64,000 bases of DNA from Saliniplasma sp051745305. GTDB taxonomy: Archaea > Thermoplasmatota > Thermoplasmata > Halarchaeoplasmatales > Halarchaeoplasmataceae. Within the stretch, counting starts at the first letter, position 1; every line of letters begins with the position of its first letter. The notes beneath the pieces were generated by a model. That model was not told where the DNA came from. It did not search any database and saw only the letters and a program-made list of their open reading frames with translations. The stretch lies in NCBI GenBank assembly GCA_051745305.1, contig JBNJDY010000001.1:5411-69410 (forward strand), given 5' to 3'. A program made the translations under genes and the position numbers. Below, in pieces: positions 25,268 through 34,825 of the stretch.

Positions 25268-26389
25268 TCACATCTCAGATGTGTCAATATTCCATATAAT
25301 ATAAAGCGGTTCGCTTTTCATTCCAGTTACCAGTGAAAATCTTCCATTTAGGATGATTTCATCTCCATCTTTAGTTACCGCCTTAAGATCTAGATTTTTT
25401 TCTTTGATCTTACCTTCGAAGATTAGATTTATTATTTGATCGAATTTTTCTTCATCCTTATCTAGAAGTAAGTCCCTGCAATCGGTATCTAATATTTCGA
25501 AATCATGGTAGCCCAATAATTGACAAAAATTTTCATTAACGTCTATGAATTCTCCCTTTTTGTTTATCAAATTTACAGCATCGTAAGATCTATCAAATAA
25601 TCCTCGAAAAGCCTCCTGACTTTCTATCAAATTTTCATATCTTTTTCGCTGTTCAGTAATGTCAATAAGCGAAATAACGCTCTTCTTGATCTCAGGAATG
25701 ACTCCTAGCTGGATTATCATATCTCTAATTTCGCCAAACCTATTTACAAAATTAACATCGAGATTATTAAAATTATTTTCAGAATCGGTTTTTATATTTT
25801 CACGAAGTTTCAATATCTTATCTAAATCAGAAGGGGAAAAAAATTTATCTAATGCCATATTATTTTCAAGTCTCTCTTTTGAATATCCTGTTAGTTGCTC
25901 AAATTCCTCGTTCACTATGTAGAATGTGTTATCTTCCTCCATCATGGCCATGGCAGTTCCCGTATTTTCAAAAATCCCTCTGTACTTCTTTTCACTCTCC
26001 ACTAGCTTTCTTTCCATCTCATGTTTATAGAATGCCATCTGGATATTGCTGTGCAGTTCTCTCTTACGGTACGGTTTAAGGATGTATCCAAAGGGTTCGG
26101 TCACTTTAGCTCTTTCCAACCTTTTGTCATCTGCATATGCTGTGATATATATGAGTGGAATACCTAATTCAGACTTGATCTTATCTGCGGCTTCGATACC
26201 ATCCATTTCACCCTTCAATACAATATCCATCAAGACCAAACCAGGTTCTAATTCTCTTGATCTCTCGATAGCCTCTTCTCCACTATTTACTATATCAACA
26301 ACAGTGTATCCGATATCCTCAAGAGTTTGTTTGATATCCTCGGCTACAAGCCTTTCATCCTCCACTATCAATATATCTTTTTCATGCAT
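25268..26389 (-). CDS. Response regulator receiver with two PAS domains
   Basis: A 373-residue signalling protein. The receiver domain at about 3-118 has the acidic pocket VEDER, the phospho-acceptor Asp in LVLMDIVLKG, Thr/Ser in IYITAYAD and Lys in YILKPY. Two PAS domains follow: YRGIFENTGTAMAMMEEDN (about 140-250) and FRGLFDRSYDAVNLINKKG (about 265-370). No DNA-binding or enzymatic output is present, a common archaeal architecture that probably works through protein contacts or another kinase. Its ATG shares one base with the stop of the upstream histidine kinase, so it is translationally coupled and is that kinase's likely partner. Confidence 0.9.
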   Translation of the reverse strand: MHEKDILIVEDERLVAEDIKQTLEDIGYTVVDIVNSGEEAIERSRELEPGLVLMDIVLKGEMDGIEAADKIKSELGIPLIYITAYADDKRLERAKVTEPFGYILKPYRKRELHSNIQMAFYKHEMERKLVESEKKYRGIFENTGTAMAMMEEDNTFYIVNEEFEQLTGYSKERLENNMALDKFFSPSDLDKILKLRENIKTDSENNFNNLDVNFVNRFGEIRDMIIQLGVIPEIKKSVISLIDITEQRKRYENLIESQEAFRGLFDRSYDAVNLINKKGEFIDVNENFCQLLGYHDFEILDTDCRDLLLDKDEEKFDQIINLIFEGKIKEKNLDLKAVTKDGDEIILNGRFSLVTGMKSEPLYIIWNIDTSEM

Positions 26390-29300
26390 CAAATTATATC
26401 CCCCTCTTTCCTAAACCCGATCTTAAACGTTGTTCCTCCATCCCGTATAACCTCTACCTCACCATCCAACTGATCTACTATCAACATGTGTATTAGTCTA
26501 AACCCAAAAGTCTCAGAACTATCTAAATCTATCTCTCCCGGTATCCCAACTCCATTGTCACTGATCATTATTTCTATGATCTGATCATCAGTTAATTTAG
26601 TTGATATCTTCAATTTTTTCTTTCCTTCGTAATCATCTGGGAATGCGTGCTGTAAAGAGTTAGAAACGATTTCATTGATTACCTGAACACATGGATTGGC
26701 TTGATCTATACCGAGCACTATATCCTCCATATCGGTTTCCAGTTCAACTTCACCGTAACTAATATTGTAGCTTTGATATATAGTTCTAATCAGCTCTCTT
26801 ATGTAAGCTTTCAATTCAATTCTCGTCATATCATCTGAACGATGAAGCATCTCATGTATGAGAGCCATGGACTGTATACGATTCTGTCCTTCCTGTAAAA
26901 TCTTCAAGGGATCTTTATTCCCCCTTTCAGATGCTTGCAATTTTAGGAGACTTGAAACTACTTGTAAATTATTTTTTACTCTATGATGGATCTCATCTAA
27001 GAGGATCTCTTTTTCTCTCAAAGACCTCTTCAATTTTTTTTCTGCCTTGATCTTATTCATAGCCATGGCTAAATCACCAGCGATCTCCATAAGCAGACCT
27101 AATTCCTCATCATCTAGCACTTCTAGATTTTCTATAGCTAATATCCCCTCCAATTTACTATCGATCAAGGGTGCTAGACCTCTGGTACTACAAATATCAT
27201 CCTTTTCGCAACTTACGACTGATGGATCTTTTGTTTTTAGAAGGTCCTCTTTTTTCAAATCGGTCTCATCAAGACTGATATTACCCACTTTTTCGTATAT
27301 ATTTCCATCGTCTATGAGGAAGATTGAAACCCTTGAATAACCCCGTGTTTCCATCAACAACGTCCTTGATTTCCTCATCAGCTCTAAAATATCATCTTCT
27401 TGTGTGATAAGTTTATTTACATTACCTATAGATTTCAGTAAACTATTCAGATGTTTTATTCTCTCCTCTTTCTTTTTACGCTCTGTGATATCCGCATGTG
27501 TACCTACAAATCGCGTTGGTTCACCGTTTTCATCTCGTTCAACGATACGTCCCCTCCCTCTGACCCACATATAATTCCCATCACTCCTTTTAAAACGGAA
27601 TTCAACGTCAAATTTTTCAATTTCACCGTTAATATGTTTTTCTGCTTGTTCAATAACGTAGTCTCTATCATCCCTATGAATCCGTTTTTTAAATTCTTCC
27701 AATTTGTGTGAAAATGCGTCTACCCCATAACCGGCCATTTCATAATATCTCGGATCAAAATATACTTCGTCCGTTGTTAGATCCCAATCCCATATCCCTT
27801 CGTTTGTTACTGCCATCGCAAGATTTAATCGCTCTTTACTTTCTTTTATTGCATCTTCCATTTCTTTTCTTTCAGTGATATCGATTACGGTACCGAACCC
27901 AGCGGTATCCCCCTCAAAATGAATCATCCCTCCAGTGAAGTAAACCCATTTAGAAGTCCCATCTTTTTTTACTATCTTGAACTCATACTGCGGGGGAATA
28001 TCTTCTCCCTTTACTCTTGCAAGTCCTCTTTGTTTAACCATCTCTCGATGGTCTGGGTGTACCAATTCCCAAAAGGGTTTATTCAACAGCTCATCTTTTG
28101 AATAGCCAGTAAGATCTTCACTTGCATCATTAACATAAAGGAAGTTTTCCCGGTAAACGAATATTGTGAAGGGGCTGTTTTCGGACAGAGCTTTGAATTT
28201 TTCTTTGCTCTCTTTTAACTTTCTATAGTTACGTAATCTTTCGATAGTTTCTGTTACGTGGGCAATGAGAAGTTCGGTAATAGCTAGATCATCCTGGTCG
28301 AAATCATCTTTATGCTCAGAGAGGGCTTGGAAGACGCCAAAGTCCCCTATCGGTACACTTATAGCAGACCGATAACTCTTTCTTTTTGGTTTAGCCAATT
28401 TTGACCCTTGAACATCTTCTATAAGGTAAGAATGGTTTGATTTTAGTGTTTCCCCAGCTACACCCTCGATAGGGTATCTATCACCTCTTTTATTGACTCC
28501 TCCTTTTGTGGCCTTTACTTCAAATTCTTCATTTTCCAAGATGTCGATGCTGCATACATTAAAATTGAGTATGTTTTTAGCAGCCTCTAAAGTTATTTTG
28601 TAGAGTTCTTTCTCATCTGTAATTTTTACCATTTTTGTAGCTATATCATGGAGCTTTTTCACTTTCTTTTCGCTTCTTTGAAGTTCATCTTTTGCTTCTA
28701 TTCGTTCGGTAATATCTGTGATAAAACCCTCTAGATATCTTTTACCATCTTTGTTTGTAACTTCTCTACCCTGCTCCCATAGCCACTTTATTTCCCCATC
28801 AGCCGTTTCGATCCTATAACTTAACTTAAAAGGTTCATCCTTGTCTAATGCAGATTGGACCTTTTCCCAAACATAATCTCTATCTTCAGGGACTATAAGG
28901 TCACCATAAGCAACATTTTCATTGTCTTTTAAATCCTCTCGTTCATATCCAGTTAGCTCTTTAGTACCTTCACTGACGAATTTCATCGTATAATCTTTAT
29001 TATTCAAGCATCGGTAGGCCATGCCGGTTAGATTGCTAAGAAGAGTTTCCATCTGGATGTGCTTTTCTTTAAGTTTTATTTCAACTTCCTTCATATCTGT
29101 AATATCGTTCAATATAATCATATTAAGAGGGGTACCATCTTCCCTTTCAGTAAAAGATATTTTTAGATCGATATATCGTTTATTACCATCTTTAGTTATA
29201 ATTGTGAGATTAGGGTAGTTATGGGTATCACCTTTATTGATTATTTTATTAAATATATTTAATATTTCCTCTAATACATCTTTATCTACAAGTTTATGAG

Positions 29301-29421
29301 CAATATTTACAACATTCTTACCTAAAATCTCATCTTTACTTAAGCCGGTAATCTCCTCAAATTTCTCATTAATCTTCAAAATATTCCCATTTATATCAGT
29401 AACTAAAACACCGTCTTCCAT
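26389..29421 (-). CDS. Multi-PAS/GAF sensor histidine kinase (HisKA_2 type)
   Basis: A cytoplasmic sensor of at least 1010 residues without membrane segments. In order: PAS1 (about 1-105, FEEITGLSKDEILGKN), PAS2 with PAC (about 120-245, TGYEREDL), GAF1 (about 250-400), PAS3 (about 415-530, DLTGYSKDEL), PAS4 (about 545-665, NEGIWDWDLTTDEVYFDP), GAF2 (about 680-800), HisKA_2 with DEIHHRVKNNLQVVSSLL near 820, then HATPase_c with ISDNGVGIPGE. The H-box is of the HWE/HisKA_2 kind. The frame stays open upstream of ATG 29421 to about 29469 and encodes the PAS1 N-terminal helix (LEKSALRLIEF), so the true start may be a non-ATG codon upstream. It is coupled to the response regulator. Confidence 0.9.
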   Translation of the reverse strand: MEDGVLVTDINGNILKINEKFEEITGLSKDEILGKNVVNIAHKLVDKDVLEEILNIFNKIINKGDTHNYPNLTIITKDGNKRYIDLKISFTEREDGTPLNMIILNDITDMKEVEIKLKEKHIQMETLLSNLTGMAYRCLNNKDYTMKFVSEGTKELTGYEREDLKDNENVAYGDLIVPEDRDYVWEKVQSALDKDEPFKLSYRIETADGEIKWLWEQGREVTNKDGKRYLEGFITDITERIEAKDELQRSEKKVKKLHDIATKMVKITDEKELYKITLEAAKNILNFNVCSIDILENEEFEVKATKGGVNKRGDRYPIEGVAGETLKSNHSYLIEDVQGSKLAKPKRKSYRSAISVPIGDFGVFQALSEHKDDFDQDDLAITELLIAHVTETIERLRNYRKLKESKEKFKALSENSPFTIFVYRENFLYVNDASEDLTGYSKDELLNKPFWELVHPDHREMVKQRGLARVKGEDIPPQYEFKIVKKDGTSKWVYFTGGMIHFEGDTAGFGTVIDITERKEMEDAIKESKERLNLAMAVTNEGIWDWDLTTDEVYFDPRYYEMAGYGVDAFSHKLEEFKKRIHRDDRDYVIEQAEKHINGEIEKFDVEFRFKRSDGNYMWVRGRGRIVERDENGEPTRFVGTHADITERKKKEERIKHLNSLLKSIGNVNKLITQEDDILELMRKSRTLLMETRGYSRVSIFLIDDGNIYEKVGNISLDETDLKKEDLLKTKDPSVVSCEKDDICSTRGLAPLIDSKLEGILAIENLEVLDDEELGLLMEIAGDLAMAMNKIKAEKKLKRSLREKEILLDEIHHRVKNNLQVVSSLLKLQASERGNKDPLKILQEGQNRIQSMALIHEMLHRSDDMTRIELKAYIRELIRTIYQSYNISYGEVELETDMEDIVLGIDQANPCVQVINEIVSNSLQHAFPDDYEGKKKLKISTKLTDDQIIEIMISDNGVGIPGEIDLDSSETFGFRLIHMLIVDQLDGEVEVIRDGGTTFKIGFRKEGDII

Positions 29422-29619
29422 AAACTCTATCAGCCGTAAAGCGCTCTTCTCAAGCTTATCATCTGGGATTATTCTCCCCCCTATATAATGTAATTAACAA
29501 GTCTTTTAATTATCTATTACTCACATTCCAATTTATAAATATGTAAATAATTGATTTAAACCTTTCGTATATTTTCTAAGTCAATATTTTATAGAATATA
29601 ATTAACAAACTTCTAAACA
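29422..29619. other. Intergenic stretch upstream of the large histidine kinase
   Basis: About 200 AT-rich bases. The part nearest the kinase (29422-29469) is coding-like in the kinase frame. GGGGGGAG on the minus strand (29473-29480) may be its ribosome binding site. TATA-like sequences lie around 29530-29545 and 29590-29600. Nothing else is recognisable. Confidence 0.4.
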
Positions 29620-30276
29620 TCAAGTCTTCAAAAATTTGATATCTAGGCGTGCTCCACCCATTTCAGATTCCTTTAATTCGATATTTCCATCGTACTTCTC
29701 GACGACTTCTTTAACATAACTTAACCCAAGTCCATTACCTGCATTATCTCCCATTTTGACTCCAAAATCAAATAGATTGTCTTTAATTCCTTCTGGGATC
29801 CCTTTTCCATCGTCTTCCACTGTAACTGTTACTTGTTCATCTCCTTCTTTAACCTGTATAATTATTTTATCACAATCTGAATGTTTTATCGAATTGTCGA
29901 TAAGATTCGAAAAGAGGTTCTTGTATAATTCACTGCCGATGACTGTTCCACCAGAACCTTCAACCTCAATTACTATGTCTCTTTCCCCAGCCAAGGTACG
30001 ATATTCCCCCACAACCTGAGATAATATCTTTTCCAAATTTACTTCATATCCCTCGCGGTCCCAAATAGAACGTATATTTCGTACTTTCGATATCAGCTGG
30101 TTGCTCTCTTTAAGAGAATTCAACGCTTTTTCAACAAATTGTTCCTGCTGTTCGTTCAATTCAGTGTCCCGCATCAACTGTAGGTAACCAACAGCCACCT
30201 GTAACTTGTTTTTAAGGTCGTGTCTAAGCATCGAGTGAAGCTCTGCATCTTTCTTACTAAAAACCTCTTCGCTCAT
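29620..30276 (-). CDS. Small cytoplasmic sensor histidine kinase
   Basis: A 218-residue minimal kinase: a HisKA-like dimerisation helix with H-box SMLRHDLKNKLQVAVGYLQL, then HATPase_c with N-box LFSNLIDNSIKHSD, G1 VEDDGKGIPEG and G2 NAGNGLGLSYVKEVVEKYDG. There is no sensory domain, so input probably comes from a partner such as one of the PAS proteins nearby. I start at ATG 30276; the TTG at 30279 is one codon longer. A Thr at the end of the H-box region is absent, which leaves phosphatase ability unclear. Confidence 0.88.
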   Translation of the reverse strand: MSEEVFSKKDAELHSMLRHDLKNKLQVAVGYLQLMRDTELNEQQEQFVEKALNSLKESNQLISKVRNIRSIWDREGYEVNLEKILSQVVGEYRTLAGERDIVIEVEGSGGTVIGSELYKNLFSNLIDNSIKHSDCDKIIIQVKEGDEQVTVTVEDDGKGIPEGIKDNLFDFGVKMGDNAGNGLGLSYVKEVVEKYDGNIELKESEMGGARLDIKFLKT

Positions 30277-30330
30277 CAAAATTATAGTTGAATAGGTCTT
30301 ATTTATTATTTTAAGTCGAAAAGAAGGAGT

Positions 30331-30792
30331 TCATGTTGAATTCATCTCGTATAACTTTTCTTCTATATTCTTTAAGTATAAATCTATGTTCTCTATAATC
30401 TCATCACTCATCTTATCACCAAGTTCCATATTCTCCGATTTGATCCCCATGATGATGATTTCATCCGGTGCTTCCTCCATTTTTTTTGATAATTCGATGA
30501 TCTGGAACAGGTTAGAGCCATGAGATCCAGATATTTCTCTTATCGAGTCAACTTCATCGATTTTAAAAAATCTAAACTCACCAACTTTGCCATCAAAATT
30601 CACGGCGTCGATTATCAATACTGAATCGAGGTCCTTTAAAATATGTATAAGACTAATCTCTTTTAACCCAATATCAAAAAAAAGAATGTTCGAGGGAAAG
30701 GGTTTTTCTTGAATTTCCTGAACCAATTTAGGTCCTATCCCATCATCGCCGCGATATAGATTACCTATACCGATAACTCCGATTTTCTTCAT
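30331..30792 (-). CDS. Hydrogenase maturation endopeptidase
   Basis: A 153-residue HycI/HoxW/HupD-family protease, which trims the C-terminus of a [NiFe]-hydrogenase large subunit after nickel insertion. The N-terminal VIGIGNLYRGDDGIGPKLV carries the nickel-sensing acidic residue in GDDG, and LDSVLIIDAVNFDG the second Asp, with GSHGSN containing the third ligand His. It overlaps hydA by 4 bases at the end of the hydrogenase operon, so hydA is its clear substrate. Confidence 0.92.
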   Translation of the reverse strand: MKKIGVIGIGNLYRGDDGIGPKLVQEIQEKPFPSNILFFDIGLKEISLIHILKDLDSVLIIDAVNFDGKVGEFRFFKIDEVDSIREISGSHGSNLFQIIELSKKMEEAPDEIIIMGIKSENMELGDKMSDEIIENIDLYLKNIEEKLYEMNST

Positions 30793-32099
30793 CTGAATTC
30801 TACATCGAGATAATGTGTAGAACAGGAAATACAGGGATCGTAGGCCCTAACAAGCATCTCCAATGTAAGTTCCATCTCATCCTCTGACTTCTGACCGACC
30901 ATCTCAGGTACCAATTTCTCCATGTCATGCTGTATGTTACCGTGATTCTGATTTGTAGGTATGATGCAGTTTGCTTCTGTACACTCACCTTTTTCATTGT
31001 AAGTATAATCGTGGAACAGAATACCTCTCGGAACTTCAACCGCGCCTATACCTCTTCCAGCTTTTACTTCGATATCTGGTTGATGGTATTCTTTCTGCTC
31101 TTCTAGACCTCTATCGAGTATCTTGTCGATTAGCCCGATTGAATCTTCAACGCTGTGTACTACTTCGACTAATTGTGCTACATTGTTCATATATGGATTG
31201 TGATTTACCGGTTTGAGACCGAATTTATCAGCGACTTCTTTAGCCATTGGACTTAACTGCTCATAATTATTATTTAATCTAGCTAGTGCTCCGACCATAT
31301 AAGATTCTCTGTTATTTTTGGTGTACTTCGCAGTAGATTGTGGAACTATGTATTCATTAGTGACATCTAAATAATTATCTACTGGATTTGTACCTACATC
31401 AGTAGATTTTATATCCCCACCATAAAGAGCATATTCGTCATCATGGGTAAGAGATATAAATTCAGTTTCTCTAGTAAAGTCGGGTAGGTTGGGCGAAACC
31501 TCTTTTAACAGTTCAGCAACAGCAGTTAAATCATCAACAGAACTTTTGAGCTTACTTTTCAAATCGATAAGTTCTTTCTCTGTTGGGAGTTTAGAGAACC
31601 CTCCAGGAATTAACCTTTGAGGATGTGTTGTTCTACCTGTAATCAGACTCGACATTTCATTTGCCAATCTGTGTAATCTTATCACTGTTTTGACCTCCTC
31701 AGTATGTGTAGAAGCCAGAGGTACCACAGATGGGGCACCTAACAGATCCGGTAGAGCAAGATATCCCACATGGAGAACGTGGCTCTGCATGTTCTCCCCG
31801 TGAAGTGCGAGTCTTCGTAATAGTTTATCCTGTTCAGAGACATCTATGTCCATGGCATCTTCTGTTGCTTTAAGTGATGTGAGAGTATGACCTATCGAAC
31901 ATATACCACAAATTCTAGATGTGATGTGATGTAATTCCTTCCAGCTTCTATCCACAACCAATGATTCAAAGTATCTCGGTGCTTCAACTACCTGCCATTC
32001 ACATTTTTTAAGATCACCATCTTCAACATCAACAACGATGTTACCATGACCTTCTACTCTTGTTAAATATTCAACATCAACTTTTATATCTTCACTCAT
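30789..32099 (-). CDS. hydA: [NiFe] sulfhydrogenase large (alpha) subunit
   Basis: Catalytic subunit of a cytoplasmic group 3b-type NAD(P)-linked hydrogenase. The nickel ligands are in RICGICSIGH (about residue 65) and DPCISCSTH at the C-terminus. YLDVEFR, seven residues after that His, should be removed by the adjacent protease. The start ATG 32099 (MSEDIKVDVEYLTRVEGHG) has GGAGG about 12 bases upstream; the longer start at 32126 would read through hydD. It overlaps hydD by 8 bases. In Thermococcales, homologues form H2 from NADPH and can reduce sulfur. Confidence 0.94.
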   Translation of the reverse strand: MSEDIKVDVEYLTRVEGHGNIVVDVEDGDLKKCEWQVVEAPRYFESLVVDRSWKELHHITSRICGICSIGHTLTSLKATEDAMDIDVSEQDKLLRRLALHGENMQSHVLHVGYLALPDLLGAPSVVPLASTHTEEVKTVIRLHRLANEMSSLITGRTTHPQRLIPGGFSKLPTEKELIDLKSKLKSSVDDLTAVAELLKEVSPNLPDFTRETEFISLTHDDEYALYGGDIKSTDVGTNPVDNYLDVTNEYIVPQSTAKYTKNNRESYMVGALARLNNNYEQLSPMAKEVADKFGLKPVNHNPYMNNVAQLVEVVHSVEDSIGLIDKILDRGLEEQKEYHQPDIEVKAGRGIGAVEVPRGILFHDYTYNEKGECTEANCIIPTNQNHGNIQHDMEKLVPEMVGQKSEDEMELTLEMLVRAYDPCISCSTHYLDVEFR

Positions 32100-32847
32100 C
32101 TTCTCTTGCCTCCTGCTGCCAACCAAAATAAAGATTGAATTTCTTCATCACTTCATCAACCGTCAAACCATATTCTTCAAGAACCTCTTTATGAGCATCT
32201 TCATTCGGATTGTCTATCAATCCACGGCATCCCCAGCATATCGTGCCTTCGTTCACACAGCATGAGTCACACCCTGCTCTTGTTATAGGTCCAACACAGA
32301 ATTCATCTCTCTCAAATGCACAAACGTTCTCGTTCAGTTTACATTCTACACAAACTGGATAGTTTGGTATATTCGGTTCTTTTCCTAGTACCAACGATTC
32401 TACAACGTGTATGAACTCGTCTCTATCGATAGGACATCCATGGACGTGATAATCCACCTTGATAACATCCTCTATGGCCTTTGCTTTGTCCCATGAAGGA
32501 AACATATCTCCTTTGTCACCATATACTCTGCGTTTCACTTCCTCGAAATCCTGAGAATTCCTTATAGAGTTTATACCCCCTATTGTAGCACATGAACCGA
32601 TGGCTACGACTATACTGGCATTCTCTCTTATCTCTTCTAGCCTCTCAGCAAGATGATCGTTGGTCACCGAGCCTTCTATGAAAGCTACATCATAATCATC
32701 TGAATGCTCTTTCATGACCTCTCTAAAGCTAACTACATCTACGATCTCCAATAGATCTAGAAGTTTCTCTTCTAGGTTAGCGATCTGGAGTTGATCTCCT
32801 TCACACCCAGCAAAATCGAAGAATGCCGCTTTTGGTTTTTCTGACAT
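32092..32847 (-). CDS. hydD: [NiFe] sulfhydrogenase small (delta) subunit
   Basis: A 251-residue electron-transfer subunit. Cys ligands for the 4Fe-4S clusters include DFAGCEGDQLQ near the start, IGSCATIGGI near 85, GCPIDRDEF near 135, and a dense group CVECKLNENVCAFERDEFC, CDSCC and CWGCRGL from about 165. The pattern is typical of group 3 (F420/NAD-linked) small subunits and lacks a Tat signal peptide, so the enzyme is cytoplasmic. It follows hydG directly with GGAGGCG as ribosome binding site. Confidence 0.93.
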   Translation of the reverse strand: MSEKPKAAFFDFAGCEGDQLQIANLEEKLLDLLEIVDVVSFREVMKEHSDDYDVAFIEGSVTNDHLAERLEEIRENASIVVAIGSCATIGGINSIRNSQDFEEVKRRVYGDKGDMFPSWDKAKAIEDVIKVDYHVHGCPIDRDEFIHVVESLVLGKEPNIPNYPVCVECKLNENVCAFERDEFCVGPITRAGCDSCCVNEGTICWGCRGLIDNPNEDAHKEVLEEYGLTVDEVMKKFNLYFGWQQEAREDE

Positions 32848-33681
32848 CTATAACGCCTCCTCTACATCTTTGATATCTGCATAATTGAATACTGGACCCT
32901 CCTGACATGTGTACAATCCGTCTATCTGACAGTGACCACATTTACCGACCCCACACTTCATACGTCGTTCCAGCGACAAGAATACCTGTTCATCTGGGAG
33001 GTCTCTTTTATCCAACTCCTGCATAACAAACTTATACATAATCGGTGGTCCACAAACGGCAGCTATAGTAGTATTTGGATCAAAATCAACTTTGGGTATT
33101 AAAGTCGTGATGACACCGATATTGCCTTCCCAACAAACCCCGTCGGGGCATTTATCGACTGTCTGTAAAAGATCCATATCACTCAATTCATCCCAGCGAT
33201 CAAGTTCGTTTTCATAAAGTATCTCACATGGTTCTCGACAGCCATATAATACCATTACTTTCTCGAATTCTTCTCTTCTATCGATAACATAGTTTATGAG
33301 TGATCGCAAAGGTGCTAAACCTAATCCACCACCGATAAATAATACGTCCTGACCTTTGAACTCGTCAACATCAAAACCGTTACCAAATGGACCACGTATA
33401 CCTATCTCGTCACCGATATCTAAGGAATGTAAAGCATTAGTTACATTCCCCACAGCTCTAACGCACAATTCAAAAGATTCTCCTTCCTTAGTAGGTGAAG
33501 AAGTAATCGATATAGGAGCTTCGCCTACACCAGCGATGGATAATTCTACGAATTGGCCAGGGTCGTGATCTAGAGATTGTCCATTTTCAAGAACGATCTC
33601 GAAGAGTTTTTCATTCTCCGTCAATTGTTTTATATCCAAAATCTTAGCTTTTTCTGGTAGATATACCGATTCTTCAGTCAT
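32848..33681 (-). CDS. hydG: Sulfhydrogenase gamma subunit, FAD/NAD(P)-binding reductase
   Basis: A 277-residue flavoprotein of the dihydroorotate dehydrogenase electron-transfer/ferredoxin-NADP reductase class. FAD-binding strand SITSSPTKEG is near 60. DVLFIGGGLGLAPLRSLINY is the NAD(P)-binding loop near 110, with VCGPPIMYKF near 220. The C-terminal CGVGKCGHCQIDGLYTC binds a 2Fe-2S cluster. It passes electrons between NAD(P)H and the hydrogenase iron-sulfur chain. It overlaps hydB by 4 bases. Confidence 0.93.
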   Translation of the reverse strand: MTEESVYLPEKAKILDIKQLTENEKLFEIVLENGQSLDHDPGQFVELSIAGVGEAPISITSSPTKEGESFELCVRAVGNVTNALHSLDIGDEIGIRGPFGNGFDVDEFKGQDVLFIGGGLGLAPLRSLINYVIDRREEFEKVMVLYGCREPCEILYENELDRWDELSDMDLLQTVDKCPDGVCWEGNIGVITTLIPKVDFDPNTTIAAVCGPPIMYKFVMQELDKRDLPDEQVFLSLERRMKCGVGKCGHCQIDGLYTCQEGPVFNYADIKDVEEAL

Positions 33682-34703
33682 TCTGATACCTCCTTCAAAT
33701 CATTGTAAACTTTAGTTGGGTCTGCGATATCTGGAACACATTGTGAACCACAGCGACCGCAACCAACACATGCTATATCTTCAAATCGCTCATAGATATA
33801 TCGCCCTTTTCTCATGAATCTGTGGCGATATCTTTGATGCCTCTCCTCCCTGAAATTTTCATCACCTGCAACTATGGCAAATTCTTCAAGTAAACATCCG
33901 TCCCATTGTCTTATCCTTTCTCCTTCATCTAGTGTGATCTCGTTTATATCTTTTACATCGAAGCAGTAACAAGTGGGACATACGAGATTACAGGAACCAC
34001 AGCTGTAACACTTTTCTGAGTTTTCTTCCCAGAATTCGACGTTGTCATAGTTTTCTTCTAAGAGTTCAGGTAATTCTTCTGGCGGGAAGTCGAGTTCTTT
34101 CTCGAATTTACCTTTGATCTCCTCTTTCTTCTGTTCTACTGTTTCTCGTTCTTCATCGGTGGCATCACGTATATTTGCTCCATCTAAAAGGTCAGAGCCC
34201 TTGTCTGATCCTATCTCTACTGCGTATTTTTCACCAATATCTGTAAGCATAAGGTCGTAATGATCTGAGATGGTTGCTGTACCCATACTGCCTGCAAAAC
34301 TCCACTCAGAAACATCTTCCATATTTACACCGACTAGAACTGATGCTTCCCTCTTCTTAAGGTAGTTATCATCTTCGTAGGTATCTGTAAAGACCTTGTC
34401 CATCTGTCTTATAGCTTCTAAGTCGTACGGATGTATACCTAAAATTATTCGAGGCGTTACTTCGTTAACTGCTTCATGTCCATCTTTGACTTTATATTTG
34501 AGTAAAGTTTCCTTTTGGGGTGCAAAATATTTCTTCGGCGGTAAAATAGTCACATCATAATCCAATTGTAGGTCTTCCGCTTTCTTGAGAACATCGAAAA
34601 CAAACTTGTTCCCCTTCTCTTGGACCCCAACTACCTCCCGGGGGTCTTCCTGTACCAGATGTTCCACAAAACCATTAAAATCTTCTTTTTTTATGACCTT
34701 CAT
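33678..34703 (-). CDS. hydB: Sulfhydrogenase beta subunit, 4Fe-4S protein
   Basis: A 341-residue iron-sulfur subunit and first gene of the hydBGDA operon. The C-terminal third has two 4Fe-4S sites, CYSCGSCNLVCPTCYC (about 232-247) and CVGCGRCGSQCVPDI (about 312-326). The N-terminal part carries ILGIHPYDLEAIRQMD, as in the HydB/AsrA-type family. Upstream, a TATA-like TATATATAA lies near 34768-34776 on the minus strand. AsrA of sulfite reductase is a relative, but the operon identifies this one as hydrogenase. Confidence 0.93.
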   Translation of the reverse strand: MKVIKKEDFNGFVEHLVQEDPREVVGVQEKGNKFVFDVLKKAEDLQLDYDVTILPPKKYFAPQKETLLKYKVKDGHEAVNEVTPRIILGIHPYDLEAIRQMDKVFTDTYEDDNYLKKREASVLVGVNMEDVSEWSFAGSMGTATISDHYDLMLTDIGEKYAVEIGSDKGSDLLDGANIRDATDEERETVEQKKEEIKGKFEKELDFPPEELPELLEENYDNVEFWEENSEKCYSCGSCNLVCPTCYCFDVKDINEITLDEGERIRQWDGCLLEEFAIVAGDENFREERHQRYRHRFMRKGRYIYERFEDIACVGCGRCGSQCVPDIADPTKVYNDLKEVSE

Positions 34704-34825
34704 GATCTCACTCTTCTATAAACTGTGGAAATCAGATAAGAGGTTCGTTTTTAAATCTTTCTATGATTTTATATATAACGTTGTAATATCTAGAAATATC
34801 ATCGATGTTTATAACATCTAATAAT

